Source: a bacterium UBP2_UBA2255 (GTDB taxonomy: Bacteria; Edwardsbacteria; AC1; EtOH8). Taken from it: a stretch of DNA of 34,677 nucleotides. Made by a program: the position numbers and the translations under genes. The DNA lies in the NCBI GenBank assembly GCA_002347565.1, contig DDXR01000048.1, positions 1-34,677 on the forward strand, given 5' to 3'. The notes under the pieces were generated by a model. The model saw only the letters and a list, made by a program, of their open reading frames with translations, was not told the origin of the DNA and ran no database searches. Shown here piece after piece: positions 23,542-32,463 of this stretch (position 1 is its first letter; each line of letters starts with the position of its first letter).

Positions 23542-24483
23542 ATGCTTTCTGAAGGACCCAGATTCCACCACCTGATATTTGCTGCAAAACAGTGCTGGAT
23601 ATCTATGAAAATGCTTCGATATATTCTTCGACCGGTGGATTGGTTCATTGCCGGTTACCAACTATTGATGATATTGGCAGCAGTTGTATTTAATAACAAT
23701 CTACATGGTTTTCAAGTAGTTGCTTTGCGGCATATGGCCGCCCTGACGGCTTTGATTGTCTTAAGATGGCTGACGGTAAAGCACCCTAAAAAATATTTAA
23801 CGTTAATCTCAGATTGGTACCCAATTGTCACCTTACCGATAACCTACCGCTGGGCCGGTGATTTTATCCACGTAATCTTTTCGTGGAAGTTGGACAGCTT
23901 ACTGAGCAGGTTTGACATCTGGTTCTTGGGCGAGGATCCCGTAAAAATATTACAGCGCGGGGCGTCTGCCCGGTTTACCGATTTGATGCAGCTTTCCTAC
24001 TGCTCATTTTTCGTGATGATTTTCGGCAGCAGTTTGATTTTGTATCTTAAAGGAAGACTTCGGGAGTTTGATAATCTTAGACTTGGTATAGTGACCGCTT
24101 TATACGGCACATATCTGTGGTTCATGCTGCTGCCGGCCCATAGCCCGCGTTTTGAGGTGTGGCGGCATTTAAAGCTCAACGGCGGATGGGTGACGCATCA
24201 GATAAGCGCCTTTATAACCAGCACGGCATATTGCGGAGGTGCTTTCCCTTCCGGTCATGCTGCAGGTTCCCTAATCATTTGCATATTCATGGTGCGGTAC
24301 ATCAAATTGTGGTCACTGCCGTTCATTATGACTACTATTTTGCTTTTGTTGTCAACTCTTTTTGGAGCATATCATTATTTGGCTGATATATTGGCTGGTT
24401 TCATACATGGAGGTTTTGCAATCCTTTTAGCGGTTTGGTGGAATAGAGCTTGGGATGCACAAAAGCAGAAGGCGGTAGAATGA
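23542..24483 (+). CDS. PAP2-superfamily membrane phosphatase (Aur1/IPC-synthase-like)
   Basis: A 313-residue membrane protein from this ATG, with about six hydrophobic helices. The phosphatase motifs are GGAFPSGHAAGS (H239) and SxxxxxYHYLADILAG (H278 and D282), matching PAP2 motifs 2 and 3. The LGxDP...DLMQLSYxxxF style N-terminal region recalls Aur1-type inositol-phosphorylceramide synthases and bacterial relatives. It probably acts on lipid phosphates or diphosphates at the inner membrane. The start is uncertain: TTG at 23530, ATG at 23542 and ATG at 23605 are all possible, none with a good ribosome-binding site. The gene is markedly AT-richer than mlaEFD upstream, suggesting separate origin. 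Confidence 0.83.
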   Translation: MLSEGPRFHHLIFAAKQCWISMKMLRYILRPVDWFIAGYQLLMILAAVVFNNNLHGFQVVALRHMAALTALIVLRWLTVKHPKKYLTLISDWYPIVTLPITYRWAGDFIHVIFSWKLDSLLSRFDIWFLGEDPVKILQRGASARFTDLMQLSYCSFFVMIFGSSLILYLKGRLREFDNLRLGIVTALYGTYLWFMLLPAHSPRFEVWRHLKLNGGWVTHQISAFITSTAYCGGAFPSGHAAGSLIICIFMVRYIKLWSLPFIMTTILLLLSTLFGAYHYLADILAGFIHGGFAILLAVWWNRAWDAQKQKAVE

Positions 24484-24564
24484 TTAAATCTAAAATCCAT
24501 ATGTAAATAGGTTTGGGAATGGAGAAAGGTAAGAAGGCACATGAGAACCATCAAGGATAAAAGT

Positions 24565-25257
24565 ATGACGTATGAGAAAAACACAACGGGTGTGGCGTCC
24601 CGTAAAGAACGGGAACGGCAAGCTAAAAAAAAGGATATACTGAAGGCCTCCCGCCAGGTCTTCGCCCAGAAAGGACTGCACGCGGCCACGCTGGACGAGA
24701 TCGCCGAAAAGGCCGAGTTCGCCAAGGGCACCCTTTACTGCTACTTCAAAAGCAAGGAGGACCTGTTTGTCTCGATGCTGGAAGAGGAATTTATAAACTT
24801 CAGTGAGAGCGTCAAAGAAGTTCTGGCGCAAGACCTGCCACCTGACCAGACAGTTTCCTGTCTGGTTGCGTCCATGCTGCGGCAGTTTGATGAGAACAGC
24901 GACCTGTTGCGTATTCTCAACCAGGAACGATCAACGTTAACCATATTAAATAATAAAAATACAGAGACCAGGTTTCTTCATCATTTCCGGAAGATGATCA
25001 ATATGATCGCGAAGCACATTGAGCGCGGGATTGAATTAGGCCAATTCCAAGTGTTAGATTCAAGGCGGACAGCCATAGCGATATTCAACTTATGTCATGG
25101 CGCGGCGCTAAGCTCCTTCATAAACGGCAGACCGATAAACAATACGGACGATTTGACGTTAATCACTAACTTGCTTCTGGATGGCATTAAAACCCGAAAA
25201 AGTACAACTAAAGTCACTAAAACACTATCACCGGGGAACGTATGCGAAAAGCACTGA
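24565..25257 (+). CDS. TetR/AcrR-family transcriptional regulator
   Basis: A 230-residue repressor-type regulator. The N-terminal helix-turn-helix covers about residues 25-70: KDILKASRQVFAQKGLHAATLDEIAEKAEFAKGTLYCYFKSKEDLF, with the TLDEIAEKAEFAKGTLYCYF core. The C-terminal all-helical ligand domain is divergent, as usual. ATG 24565 is preferred for its AAGGA 7 nt upstream; an in-frame ATG at 24541 would add eight residues. Its end overlaps the TolC gene by 16 nt. It is likely to bind the palindrome at 20931-20948 and control the whole gene series, responding to a lipid or hydrophobic drug ligand (inference). Confidence 0.93.
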   Translation: MTYEKNTTGVASRKERERQAKKKDILKASRQVFAQKGLHAATLDEIAEKAEFAKGTLYCYFKSKEDLFVSMLEEEFINFSESVKEVLAQDLPPDQTVSCLVASMLRQFDENSDLLRILNQERSTLTILNNKNTETRFLHHFRKMINMIAKHIERGIELGQFQVLDSRRTAIAIFNLCHGAALSSFINGRPINNTDDLTLITNLLLDGIKTRKSTTKVTKTLSPGNVCEKH

Positions 25258-26597
25258 TTATTCTCTTTCTGACCACTTGGGTCGCGACTTTGACCCTTGG
25301 TGAGGACCTGTCCCTACAGCAGGCCATTAACCTGGCGCTGCGGCAAAACGGCTCGATCCAATCCAGCCGTTGCAAGCTCGAAGCGGCCGAAGCCCAGGTG
25401 ATGGCCGCCCGCGGCAGTCTGGTACCGCAGGTGACGGCGTCCGGCAGCATGCTGCGTCTGAACAGCCTGATCGGTGCTGGAGTAAACATGGTATCGATGC
25501 CAGTGATGGACAGCAGCCATGCGCCGACCGGCGAAACTGTTTCGGTTCCGATGCTCGGCATCACCAGCGACAACATCGGCAACGCATACTCCGGCAAACT
25601 TTCGGCCAGCTGGCCGATTTACACCGGAGGGAAAATATGGCAGGGTTACCAGATCAGCCGGCTGGCCCGCGACGCCGTCAAACAAGAGGTCGACACTACG
25701 ACCGCCAATGTGAACCTCTCGGTCAAACAGGCGTATTATGGTCTGCTGCTGGCCCGGCAGGCGCTGGAGGTGGTGCGGGAGGCCGATTCCATAATCCAGA
25801 AGCACGTCGGCCGGGTCCAGGCCATGTACCAGAAAGGGATAGTGTCCAAGCTGGATGTGCTGCGGGCCGAGGTACAGCAATCGAACATCCAGCCCCAGAT
25901 CATCCGGATGGAAAACATGGTGGACCTGGCCCGGCAGTCTCTGAACCTGCTCCTCAACCGGGACCTGGACGCGGCGGTGACCCTTACGGATTCCATGATC
26001 TACATCCCGGCGCAAATTGACAGCATGGGCCTGATTGCCCGGGCGTTGGCCAACCGGCCGGAGCTCAAACAGGTAGAACTTGGCCGCCGCATCGCCGGCA
26101 AGGCGCGGCTGATCTCCTGGTCCGGCTACCAGCCCAATGTGGTCCTGATGGCCGATTACTCGACCAGCAAGGGGCAGGGTTTCTCCGGCGGCGACGCCTG
26201 GCAGAAGAACTGGGACGTGGGCGTCGCGGCCTCGTGGATCCTGTTCGACGGGCTGGGGACCGCGGGGAGGATCCGGCAGGCCAATGCCGGCATCCGCCAG
26301 CTGCGGGTCACCCGGGACCAGGTCGAGAACTACATCCGGCTCGACGTCACCGCGAATTACCTGACCCTGAAGGCAAATGAAAAGGCGATCCTGTCCCAGA
26401 AGCGCGTTGTGGAACAGGCGCAGGAGGCCTTCCGGATGTCCCAGGCCCGCTACGAGAGCGGACAGGCCACCAACCTGGACGTGCTGGACGCCCAGCTGGC
26501 CCTGACCCAGGCCCAGACCAATAGGATCCAGGCGGTGCACGATTATCTGGTTACCCTGGCCAGGCTGGAGAAGGCCGTGGGCCAGCCCATCAAATAA
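25242..26597 (+). CDS. TolC-family outer-membrane efflux protein
   Basis: A 451-residue outer-membrane channel with signal peptide (LIILFLTTWVATLTLG, cut before EDLSL). Two structural repeats are seen, each with the long coiled-coil alpha-barrel helices: LSLQQAINLALRQNGSIQ at the first and QAQEAFRMSQARYESGQATNLDVLDAQLALTQAQ near the end, the latter highly typical of TolC proteins. The trimer would form the exit duct for the RND pump encoded downstream. The start lies inside the end of the tetR gene. Confidence 0.93.
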   Translation: MRKALIILFLTTWVATLTLGEDLSLQQAINLALRQNGSIQSSRCKLEAAEAQVMAARGSLVPQVTASGSMLRLNSLIGAGVNMVSMPVMDSSHAPTGETVSVPMLGITSDNIGNAYSGKLSASWPIYTGGKIWQGYQISRLARDAVKQEVDTTTANVNLSVKQAYYGLLLARQALEVVREADSIIQKHVGRVQAMYQKGIVSKLDVLRAEVQQSNIQPQIIRMENMVDLARQSLNLLLNRDLDAAVTLTDSMIYIPAQIDSMGLIARALANRPELKQVELGRRIAGKARLISWSGYQPNVVLMADYSTSKGQGFSGGDAWQKNWDVGVAASWILFDGLGTAGRIRQANAGIRQLRVTRDQVENYIRLDVTANYLTLKANEKAILSQKRVVEQAQEAFRMSQARYESGQATNLDVLDAQLALTQAQTNRIQAVHDYLVTLARLEKAVGQPIK

Positions 26598-26652
26598 ACG
26601 ATGATAGAAATGATTTTTTTAACCACAGTAAACATATAAACAAGAGGGATTC

Positions 26653-27567
26653 ATGAAACGCAGAAACATCATCATCATTGCGGTCATAGCAGTATTTGTT
26701 TTACTGGTAGCGGCCCGTATAGTCCAAACCGTCAAGGCTAAAAAGGGCGTCGTGTCTTCGGCGGCATTACCGGTAGAAGTCATTACCATCGCGCCACAGG
26801 ATTACGACGAAACCCTGCCGCTGTCCGGCACCGTGATGGCCGAAAACCAGGCCGAGGTTCCGGCCAAGGTTCCCGGCAAGATTATCAAATACCTGTTTGA
26901 AGAGGGCGACTGGGTGGACAAAGGCCAAACCGTGGTCACGATAGACCGGGACGAGATAGGGGTGGAATTCAAGGAAGCCTCGTTGGAAGCCCCCATTTCG
27001 GGTTGGCTGACCAAAAAATATTTCGACACCGGCGCTCACGTGGCTCCGAACATGCCTCCGAACCTGCCCCTGTTCCAGATCGCCAATTACAGCCGGGTGA
27101 AGCTAATGGTGTCGGTGCCAGAGTCCGACATCTCCAAGGTGCGGCCCGGACAGCGGGCGGCGGTGGCCATTGACGCCTGGCCCGACCAGACCTTCTCCGG
27201 CACTGTTAAAAAAGTGTCGCCCACGGTGGACTACCTGTCGCGCACGGCCAAGGCCGAGATCGTCTTGGCCAACCCCGGCCTTAATCTGCGGCCCGGCATG
27301 TATGGCCGGGCGGTGGTCAAAGTAAAGCGCCACCCCAAGGGGCTGGTCATCCCCACCACCGCCATTCTGCAACGGGAGGCCGGGACCCAGGTGTTCGTGG
27401 TGGTGAACGGCAAAGCCGTGGTCCGGACGGTGACCGTGGATATTGACATGGGCGAGAACAGTTCCATCAAATCCGGCCTGGCCTTCGGCGAGAAACTGAT
27501 AGTGGCCGGCCAGAATTCGGCGTCCGATGGTTCGGAAGTCAACGTGATCGGGGGGGCGCTAAAATGA
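26653..27567 (+). CDS. Short RND periplasmic adaptor (membrane-fusion protein), hairpin-less
   Basis: A 304-residue adaptor with an N-terminal membrane anchor or uncleaved signal (IIIIAVIAVFVLLVAARIV). Domains run: beta-barrel strand, first half-lipoyl (AEVPAKVPGKIIKYLFEEGD, about 70-100), second half-lipoyl (LEAPISGWLTKKYFDTGAHV, about 115-135), beta-barrel (VKLMVSVPESDISKVRPGQ) and membrane-proximal part (GLVIPTTAILQ). The two half-lipoyl segments are separated by only about 15 residues (TIDRDEIGVEFKEAS), so the alpha-helical hairpin that normally contacts TolC is absent. A good AGAGGG site is 5 nt upstream. The stop overlaps the permease ATG by 4 nt. Confidence 0.9.
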   Translation: MKRRNIIIIAVIAVFVLLVAARIVQTVKAKKGVVSSAALPVEVITIAPQDYDETLPLSGTVMAENQAEVPAKVPGKIIKYLFEEGDWVDKGQTVVTIDRDEIGVEFKEASLEAPISGWLTKKYFDTGAHVAPNMPPNLPLFQIANYSRVKLMVSVPESDISKVRPGQRAAVAIDAWPDQTFSGTVKKVSPTVDYLSRTAKAEIVLANPGLNLRPGMYGRAVVKVKRHPKGLVIPTTAILQREAGTQVFVVVNGKAVVRTVTVDIDMGENSSIKSGLAFGEKLIVAGQNSASDGSEVNVIGGALK

Positions 27568-30500
27568 TACTCTCGGAATTCTCCCTGAAGCGTCCGGTGG
27601 CCATGATCATGATTTTCATCGCGGTAACGGTGCTGGGCATAATTTCGCTATTGAACCTGAAACTGGATTTGATGCCCAATGTGGACATCCCTATCGTGGC
27701 CGTGATGACCGAGTATTCCGGCGTCGGCCCGGCCGAGGTCGAGGCCACGGTCAGCCGGACATTGGAGGGCGCTGTTTCACAGGTTCAGGACATCAAGAAC
27801 GTCTACTCCATCTCGCGTGAAGGAACCTCCATGATCATCGGCGAGTTCAACTGGGGCACGGACGTAGACAAAAGGGCCATGGATACCCGGGAAAAGCTTG
27901 ACATGGTCAAACGTTACCTCCCCGTCGATGTTAAATCCCCGACCGTGTTCAAATTCGATCCGTCGATGATACCGGTGTTGATCCTGGGGGTTTCCAGCGA
28001 ACAAAGGGATTTGCGGGGATTAAGGGAGTTCGCAGAGGACAACATTAAGGACCAGCTGGCGCAGGTGGAAGGGGTGGCGCTGGTCCAGGTGTCGGGCGGG
28101 CGGCAGCGGGAGATCCATGTGGAGGTGGACCACAACCGGTTGGAGAGCGTCGGGATGCCCCTGGACCAGGTAATGATGGCTTTAAGGATGGCAAACATGA
28201 ACGTGCCCGGCGGCCACCTGAAGGCGGGCGTGATGGATTTTCTGATCCGGACGCCTGGTGAGTTCAAGACCGTGGAGGAAATCGGCCAAACCGTGGTCGG
28301 CAACAAGGGCGGGGTGCAGATCTTCCTGCGGGACGTGGCCAGAGTGGCGGACAGCTTCACCGACAAGGACAGCGAAGTGAAGATGAACGGCCGACCGGCG
28401 GTAGTATTGCTGATCCAGAAGCAGTCTTCGGCCAACACCGTTCAGGTTAGCGACCGGGTGTTGAAGAAGATCGCCGAGCTGCAAAAGACCCTGCCCGGGG
28501 ATGTTAAAATCGTGGTATCCATGGACACGGCGGACTTCATCCGAAAGGCGATCGCCAATCTTACCAGCGAGGCGGCCGTGGGCGCCCTGCTGGCGGTGAT
28601 CGTGATCATCTTCTTTCTCTACTCGGTGAGCAGTACTTTGATCATCGCCATCGCCATACCCTTCTCCGTCATCGCCACCTTCATCCTGATGTACTTCAAC
28701 AACATGACCCTGAACATCATCACTTTGGGGGGGCTTTCTCTGGGCATCGGCCGCTTGGTGGACGATTCCATCGTGGTACTGGAAAACATCTTCCGCCATC
28801 GCGAGCAGGGGGTGGAGGCCAAGCAAGCAGCCCTGCAAGGCAGCGATGAGGTGGCCCTGGCAGTGCTGGCCACCACCGTCACCACCATCGTGGTGTTCAT
28901 GCCCATCGCTTTCGTCTCCGGCATGGCCGGGGTGATGTTCAAGCCGATGGCCTTGACCGTGGGTTTTGCCCTCATCGCTTCGTATTTCATCGCCATGATG
29001 CTGGTCCCCCTGCTGACCACGCGGTTCATGAAGGTGGAGCATGACCGTCTGGAGCGTCAGGACATATTCCATCGCAGCCTGGCCCGGTTCGACCGTTTCA
29101 TGCGCGGCTTAAGCGACCGTTATCAGATGGTCGTCCATTGGGCGATCCATCACCGCAAGGCCGTCATCCTAAGCGTCAGCGCGGCCGGGCTGCTCACTCT
29201 TTCCCTGCTCTGGCCTTTTAAATTCATCGGCTCGGAGTTTATCCCGAAAAGCGACAGCGGGGAGCTGGAGATTGCCGTCAAAATGCCCGTGGGCACAAGC
29301 TTCCAGCAGACCAGCTTGGTAATGAACAAGATCGACTCACTGCTCCGGGCCGACGTGCCGGAAGCCCTGTCAATTTACACGTCCTTTGGGGAAAAGGAGG
29401 GCATACAAGCAGTCATTGGCAGCGGCCCCCATCTGGGGACCATCAGGATTCGTCTGGCCCCCCGGGCCGAGCGCAAGCGCAGCGCCGAGACTATCAGCAA
29501 TTCGTTAATCGCCAAGCTGTCAGACAACCCGGACGCCAATATCGTTATTTCCGCCGGCGGCATGATGGGCGGCATGATGGGCGGGTCGATGGTGGGCCGT
29601 CTGACAGGGAGCAGCGGAGAATTAGCCGTGGAGATTTCGGGCTACGATCTTCAGGCCTCGGAAAAATTAGCCAAACAGATCAAAGGGCTGATGGCTTCCA
29701 TCCCCGGCACCAAGAGTGTAAACACCAGCTTGCAGTCCGGTTACCCGGAACTTCAGGTTCAGGTGGACCGCGAAAAGGCCGGTTCCCTAGGGCTTTCGGT
29801 TTACCAGGTGGCGGCAACGGTGGAGACCGCTTTCAAGGGCAAGACCGCCACCCGGTTCCGCGATGCCGTCCGGGGGAAAGAATATGACGTGGTGGTTAGA
29901 TTGGCGAAAGAGGATCGCCGTGACCAGTCCTCTTTATCACGTCTGACGGTTGCGTCCCCGATGGGTCAAAACGTGGTCTTGGCCAACGTGGCCCGCGTCA
30001 AAAAGGCCTTCGGCCCGGTGGATATCATCCGGAAGAATCAGCAGAGGATTGCCACCGTTTCCTGTGACATTTCCGGCCGACCCTTGAACTTGGCGACCAA
30101 TGAGTTGGTCGCCAAATTGCGGGAGGTAACGATACCGCCGGGATTCACATTGACTGTCGGAGGTTCCGCCAAGGAAATGAGCGAGTCATTCAACAGCCTG
30201 TTCTTTGCGGCGCACCTGGCGCTGCTGCTGGTGTACATGATCCTGGCGGCCCAATTCGAATCCCTGTTGGATCCGTTCATCGTGATGTTTTCCGTCCCCC
30301 TGGGGATATTGGGAGTCATCTGGGGTCTCTTTTTGGCCGGGATGAATCTGAGCGTGGTGGCCTTCCTGGGCATCATCATGATGATCGGAATCGTCGTTTC
30401 CAACGCCATCTTGCTGGTGGATTGCGCCAATCAGCTGCGGCGCCGCGGGGTGGAGCTTTATGAGGCCGTGGTATTGGCAGGCCGCACCCGATTCCGCCCC

Positions 30501-30767
30501 ATCCTGATGACCTCCGTCGTCACCATTTTGGCCATGATCCCCATGGCACTGGGCATGGGCGAGAGCGGCGAGATGATGGCGCCGATGGCCGTTTCGGTCA
30601 TCAGCGGGCTGGCGGTTTCCATGGTGCTGACCCTGTTGTTGGTGCCGACGTTGTATGTCATCTTCGAGGAGCGGTTCAAGCGGGAGATAGCTGTGGAACG
30701 TCCGCTCCGCCGGGCCGATGACCCCCATCCCAACCGACGTGCGACTGACTTGAAACCGGGAGCGTAG
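27564..30767 (+). CDS. RND efflux permease, AcrB/HAE1-like, full length
   Basis: A 1067-residue inner-membrane pump. The N-terminus SLKRPVAMIMIFIAVTVLG is typical, as are GVGPAEVEATVSRTLEGAV in the porter domain and GGLSLGIGRLVDDSIVVLEN in helix 4, giving the proton-relay pair D400-D401. The C-terminal half has FLGIIMMIGIVVSNAILLVD and MTSVVTILAMIPMALGMGE. A Gly/Met-rich insert (GGMMGGMMGGSM, about residues 665-676) sits in the porter region. The gene makes a complete tripartite set with the adaptor and TolC genes. A second, truncated copy is at 32806-34122. Confidence 0.96.
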   Translation: MILSEFSLKRPVAMIMIFIAVTVLGIISLLNLKLDLMPNVDIPIVAVMTEYSGVGPAEVEATVSRTLEGAVSQVQDIKNVYSISREGTSMIIGEFNWGTDVDKRAMDTREKLDMVKRYLPVDVKSPTVFKFDPSMIPVLILGVSSEQRDLRGLREFAEDNIKDQLAQVEGVALVQVSGGRQREIHVEVDHNRLESVGMPLDQVMMALRMANMNVPGGHLKAGVMDFLIRTPGEFKTVEEIGQTVVGNKGGVQIFLRDVARVADSFTDKDSEVKMNGRPAVVLLIQKQSSANTVQVSDRVLKKIAELQKTLPGDVKIVVSMDTADFIRKAIANLTSEAAVGALLAVIVIIFFLYSVSSTLIIAIAIPFSVIATFILMYFNNMTLNIITLGGLSLGIGRLVDDSIVVLENIFRHREQGVEAKQAALQGSDEVALAVLATTVTTIVVFMPIAFVSGMAGVMFKPMALTVGFALIASYFIAMMLVPLLTTRFMKVEHDRLERQDIFHRSLARFDRFMRGLSDRYQMVVHWAIHHRKAVILSVSAAGLLTLSLLWPFKFIGSEFIPKSDSGELEIAVKMPVGTSFQQTSLVMNKIDSLLRADVPEALSIYTSFGEKEGIQAVIGSGPHLGTIRIRLAPRAERKRSAETISNSLIAKLSDNPDANIVISAGGMMGGMMGGSMVGRLTGSSGELAVEISGYDLQASEKLAKQIKGLMASIPGTKSVNTSLQSGYPELQVQVDREKAGSLGLSVYQVAATVETAFKGKTATRFRDAVRGKEYDVVVRLAKEDRRDQSSLSRLTVASPMGQNVVLANVARVKKAFGPVDIIRKNQQRIATVSCDISGRPLNLATNELVAKLREVTIPPGFTLTVGGSAKEMSESFNSLFFAAHLALLLVYMILAAQFESLLDPFIVMFSVPLGILGVIWGLFLAGMNLSVVAFLGIIMMIGIVVSNAILLVDCANQLRRRGVELYEAVVLAGRTRFRPILMTSVVTILAMIPMALGMGESGEMMAPMAVSVISGLAVSMVLTLLLVPTLYVIFEERFKREIAVERPLRRADDPHPNRRATDLKPGA

Positions 30768-30819
30768 TTGATGAGCATGTAGCTGTCACATAGAAGCTGA
30801 ACACAACTAAACAACATCT

Positions 30820-30847
30820 GCGAGCCGACCGTTACCAGGCGGCTCGC
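30820..30847 (+). other. GC-rich hairpin after the RND operon
   Basis: An 8-bp perfect stem GCGAGCCG / CGGCTCGC with a 12-nt loop lies 53 bp after the permease stop. No T-tract follows, so it may be a transcript-stabilising hairpin or a weak terminator. The remaining 208-bp gap before the thioesterase gene shows nothing else I can support. Confidence 0.45.
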
Positions 30848-30975
30848 TGTCTATGGTGCTGTTGTTCGGCGTCGGCGGAGTTGGGGGAGTACCGGAGACG
30901 GCTGGAAACCGGTGGTCGGAATGAAATCCGGAGGATGGTTGTTTAATATATGAAACTTTACAAATTAAGGATATC

Positions 30976-31509
30976 ATGAATGATCAAGAGAAATATATCA
31001 TTACCCCACCTGAGTTGTTTGGCGAAAAAGGATGGACTGAACTTATAATTCCTGATTCATACGGTAATGGACGATCTTTTATTACAGGAGATAGAAGCAG
31101 TGACCGTATGAGAGTCAAATACTTTAAAAAAGATAGTGATAATTCAGTTGTAGCGCGTATTTGGTTTGGTCCTTCAACAGAGGGACCACCTGGACATGTG
31201 CATGGCGGCAGTATGGCCGCTATTCTGGATGAGGCAATGGGAATATCTGCATGGATTGCGGGACATACGGTTGTCGCAGCTAAAATAACTATAGAATACC
31301 GGAAGATGCTTCCTCTTGGTACAGTCACTACAGTTGAAGCAAAAGTTTCATCTGTTAATGGGAAAAAAGTGATAACAAGCGGAATAATTTATGATGATAC
31401 TGGTTCCGTGTATGCTGAGTCAGAAGGCTTATTTATTTCAATTCCGATAGAAAGGTTTGAAGAATTGTTAAAGCATAAAATATTGCTTGACAAGAAAATG
31501 ACAAAGTAA
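30976..31509 (+). CDS. Hotdog-fold thioesterase, PaaI/YigI-like
   Basis: A 177-residue protein with one hotdog domain. GHVHGGSMAAILDEAMG is the active-site helix of the PaaI/4HBT superfamily (the HGG-x-x-A-x-x-D/E pattern), followed by strands ITIEYRKMLPLGT and the tail GLFISI. It probably hydrolyses an acyl-CoA or similar thioester. It has AAGGA 6 nt before the ATG. Codon use is strikingly AT-rich (many AAA, GAT, ATA, TCA codons) compared with the GC-rich genes around it, which suggests recent acquisition. The substrate cannot be told from sequence. Confidence 0.85.
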   Translation: MNDQEKYIITPPELFGEKGWTELIIPDSYGNGRSFITGDRSSDRMRVKYFKKDSDNSVVARIWFGPSTEGPPGHVHGGSMAAILDEAMGISAWIAGHTVVAAKITIEYRKMLPLGTVTTVEAKVSSVNGKKVITSGIIYDDTGSVYAESEGLFISIPIERFEELLKHKILLDKKMTK

Positions 31510-31573
31510 TATACTTTCAATGTGATCCGGTTATAGACAAATCCGTAATCACACCCACTCGAAAGGAGCCTTT

Positions 31574-32335
31574 ATGCCTCCAACCGATCCTATCACATCC
31601 CAAGGTCCTCCAAAGAAGAAAGTCTCTACCAACGAGACTGGTCATGCCAAGAACGTCGCCAACATCACGCCGTTCACCAATGCCATAGAGAGCTATGGCG
31701 CGGCCTACAACCCGCCGGTACCATACTTGGCCATAGCCCCCCTGCGAGCTCTTCGACCGCCGTTGGACTTGGTTCTTCCCAAGGTGGACGCTGCCTCCTC
31801 GGCCTATAAGGTGGCGGTGAACCAGCGCCAGCAGCCTTTCGACCTGATGCCCAAGCTGGCCTCCCGGGCCCTGTACGCCATAAAAGTGGTGGGTACCGCC
31901 AAGGAGATCGCCGATGCCACAGCCATCGTAAAAAAAATCCACGGCGGCGGCAAAAAACTCAATGAAGAGGACCCCGCTATCCAAGCCCGGTCCCGGTCCA
32001 CCTCGCAGATGAGCTTTGACATGCGGGCCGACAATTTCCGGGAATTCACCGCCTTCCTGGCCGCCATCCCGGCCTATAAGCCCAACGAGGCCGACTTAAA
32101 GGTGCCGGCCCTGAACGCCTTCCTGGCCACTTTGCCTGGCCTTTCGGACGCGGTGAGCAAGGCCGGAATGGCCTTTGCCAAGTGCCGCCAAGAGCGGGAC
32201 ACTCTGCTGTACGATCCTAACACCGGCGCGGTGCCGCTGTGCAACAGGGCCAAGAACTACATCAAGAGCCTGTACGGACCCCGGTCCAAGGAGTACAAGC
32301 GGGTGGCAAAGATCATGTTCAAGAATTACAAATGA
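31574..32335 (+). CDS. Hypothetical protein of 253 residues
   Basis: I do not recognise a named family. There is no signal peptide or membrane helix. The N-terminal 40 residues are Pro/Lys/Thr-rich and probably disordered. The middle is helical and rich in Ala, Leu and Lys (DLMPKLASRALYAIKVVGT...). A basic C-terminus ends YKRVAKIMFKNYK. A distinctive central motif is ARSRSTSQMSFDMRADNF. A strong ribosome-binding site (AAGGAG, 31563-31568) supports translation from this ATG. Base composition is intermediate. It is followed by a strong terminator. A helical nucleic-acid-associated or structural role is possible but unsupported. Confidence 0.72.
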   Translation: MPPTDPITSQGPPKKKVSTNETGHAKNVANITPFTNAIESYGAAYNPPVPYLAIAPLRALRPPLDLVLPKVDAASSAYKVAVNQRQQPFDLMPKLASRALYAIKVVGTAKEIADATAIVKKIHGGGKKLNEEDPAIQARSRSTSQMSFDMRADNFREFTAFLAAIPAYKPNEADLKVPALNAFLATLPGLSDAVSKAGMAFAKCRQERDTLLYDPNTGAVPLCNRAKNYIKSLYGPRSKEYKRVAKIMFKNYK

Positions 32336-32463
32336 AACCTGCCGGGGAGAGGGCACAAGAAAATAGGATAGGGCAAGGTGTCCGATAGCAGTGGGGGTGA
32401 CGTCAGAAACGATTTTCATAGGATCATTGCTCGCAACGGTTGTTTGAATTGCAGCACGGATAC

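Noticed and set aside
30820..30847. Hairpin taken as a rho-independent terminator.
   Set aside because: The stem is good but no T-tract follows, so it is listed only as a hairpin.
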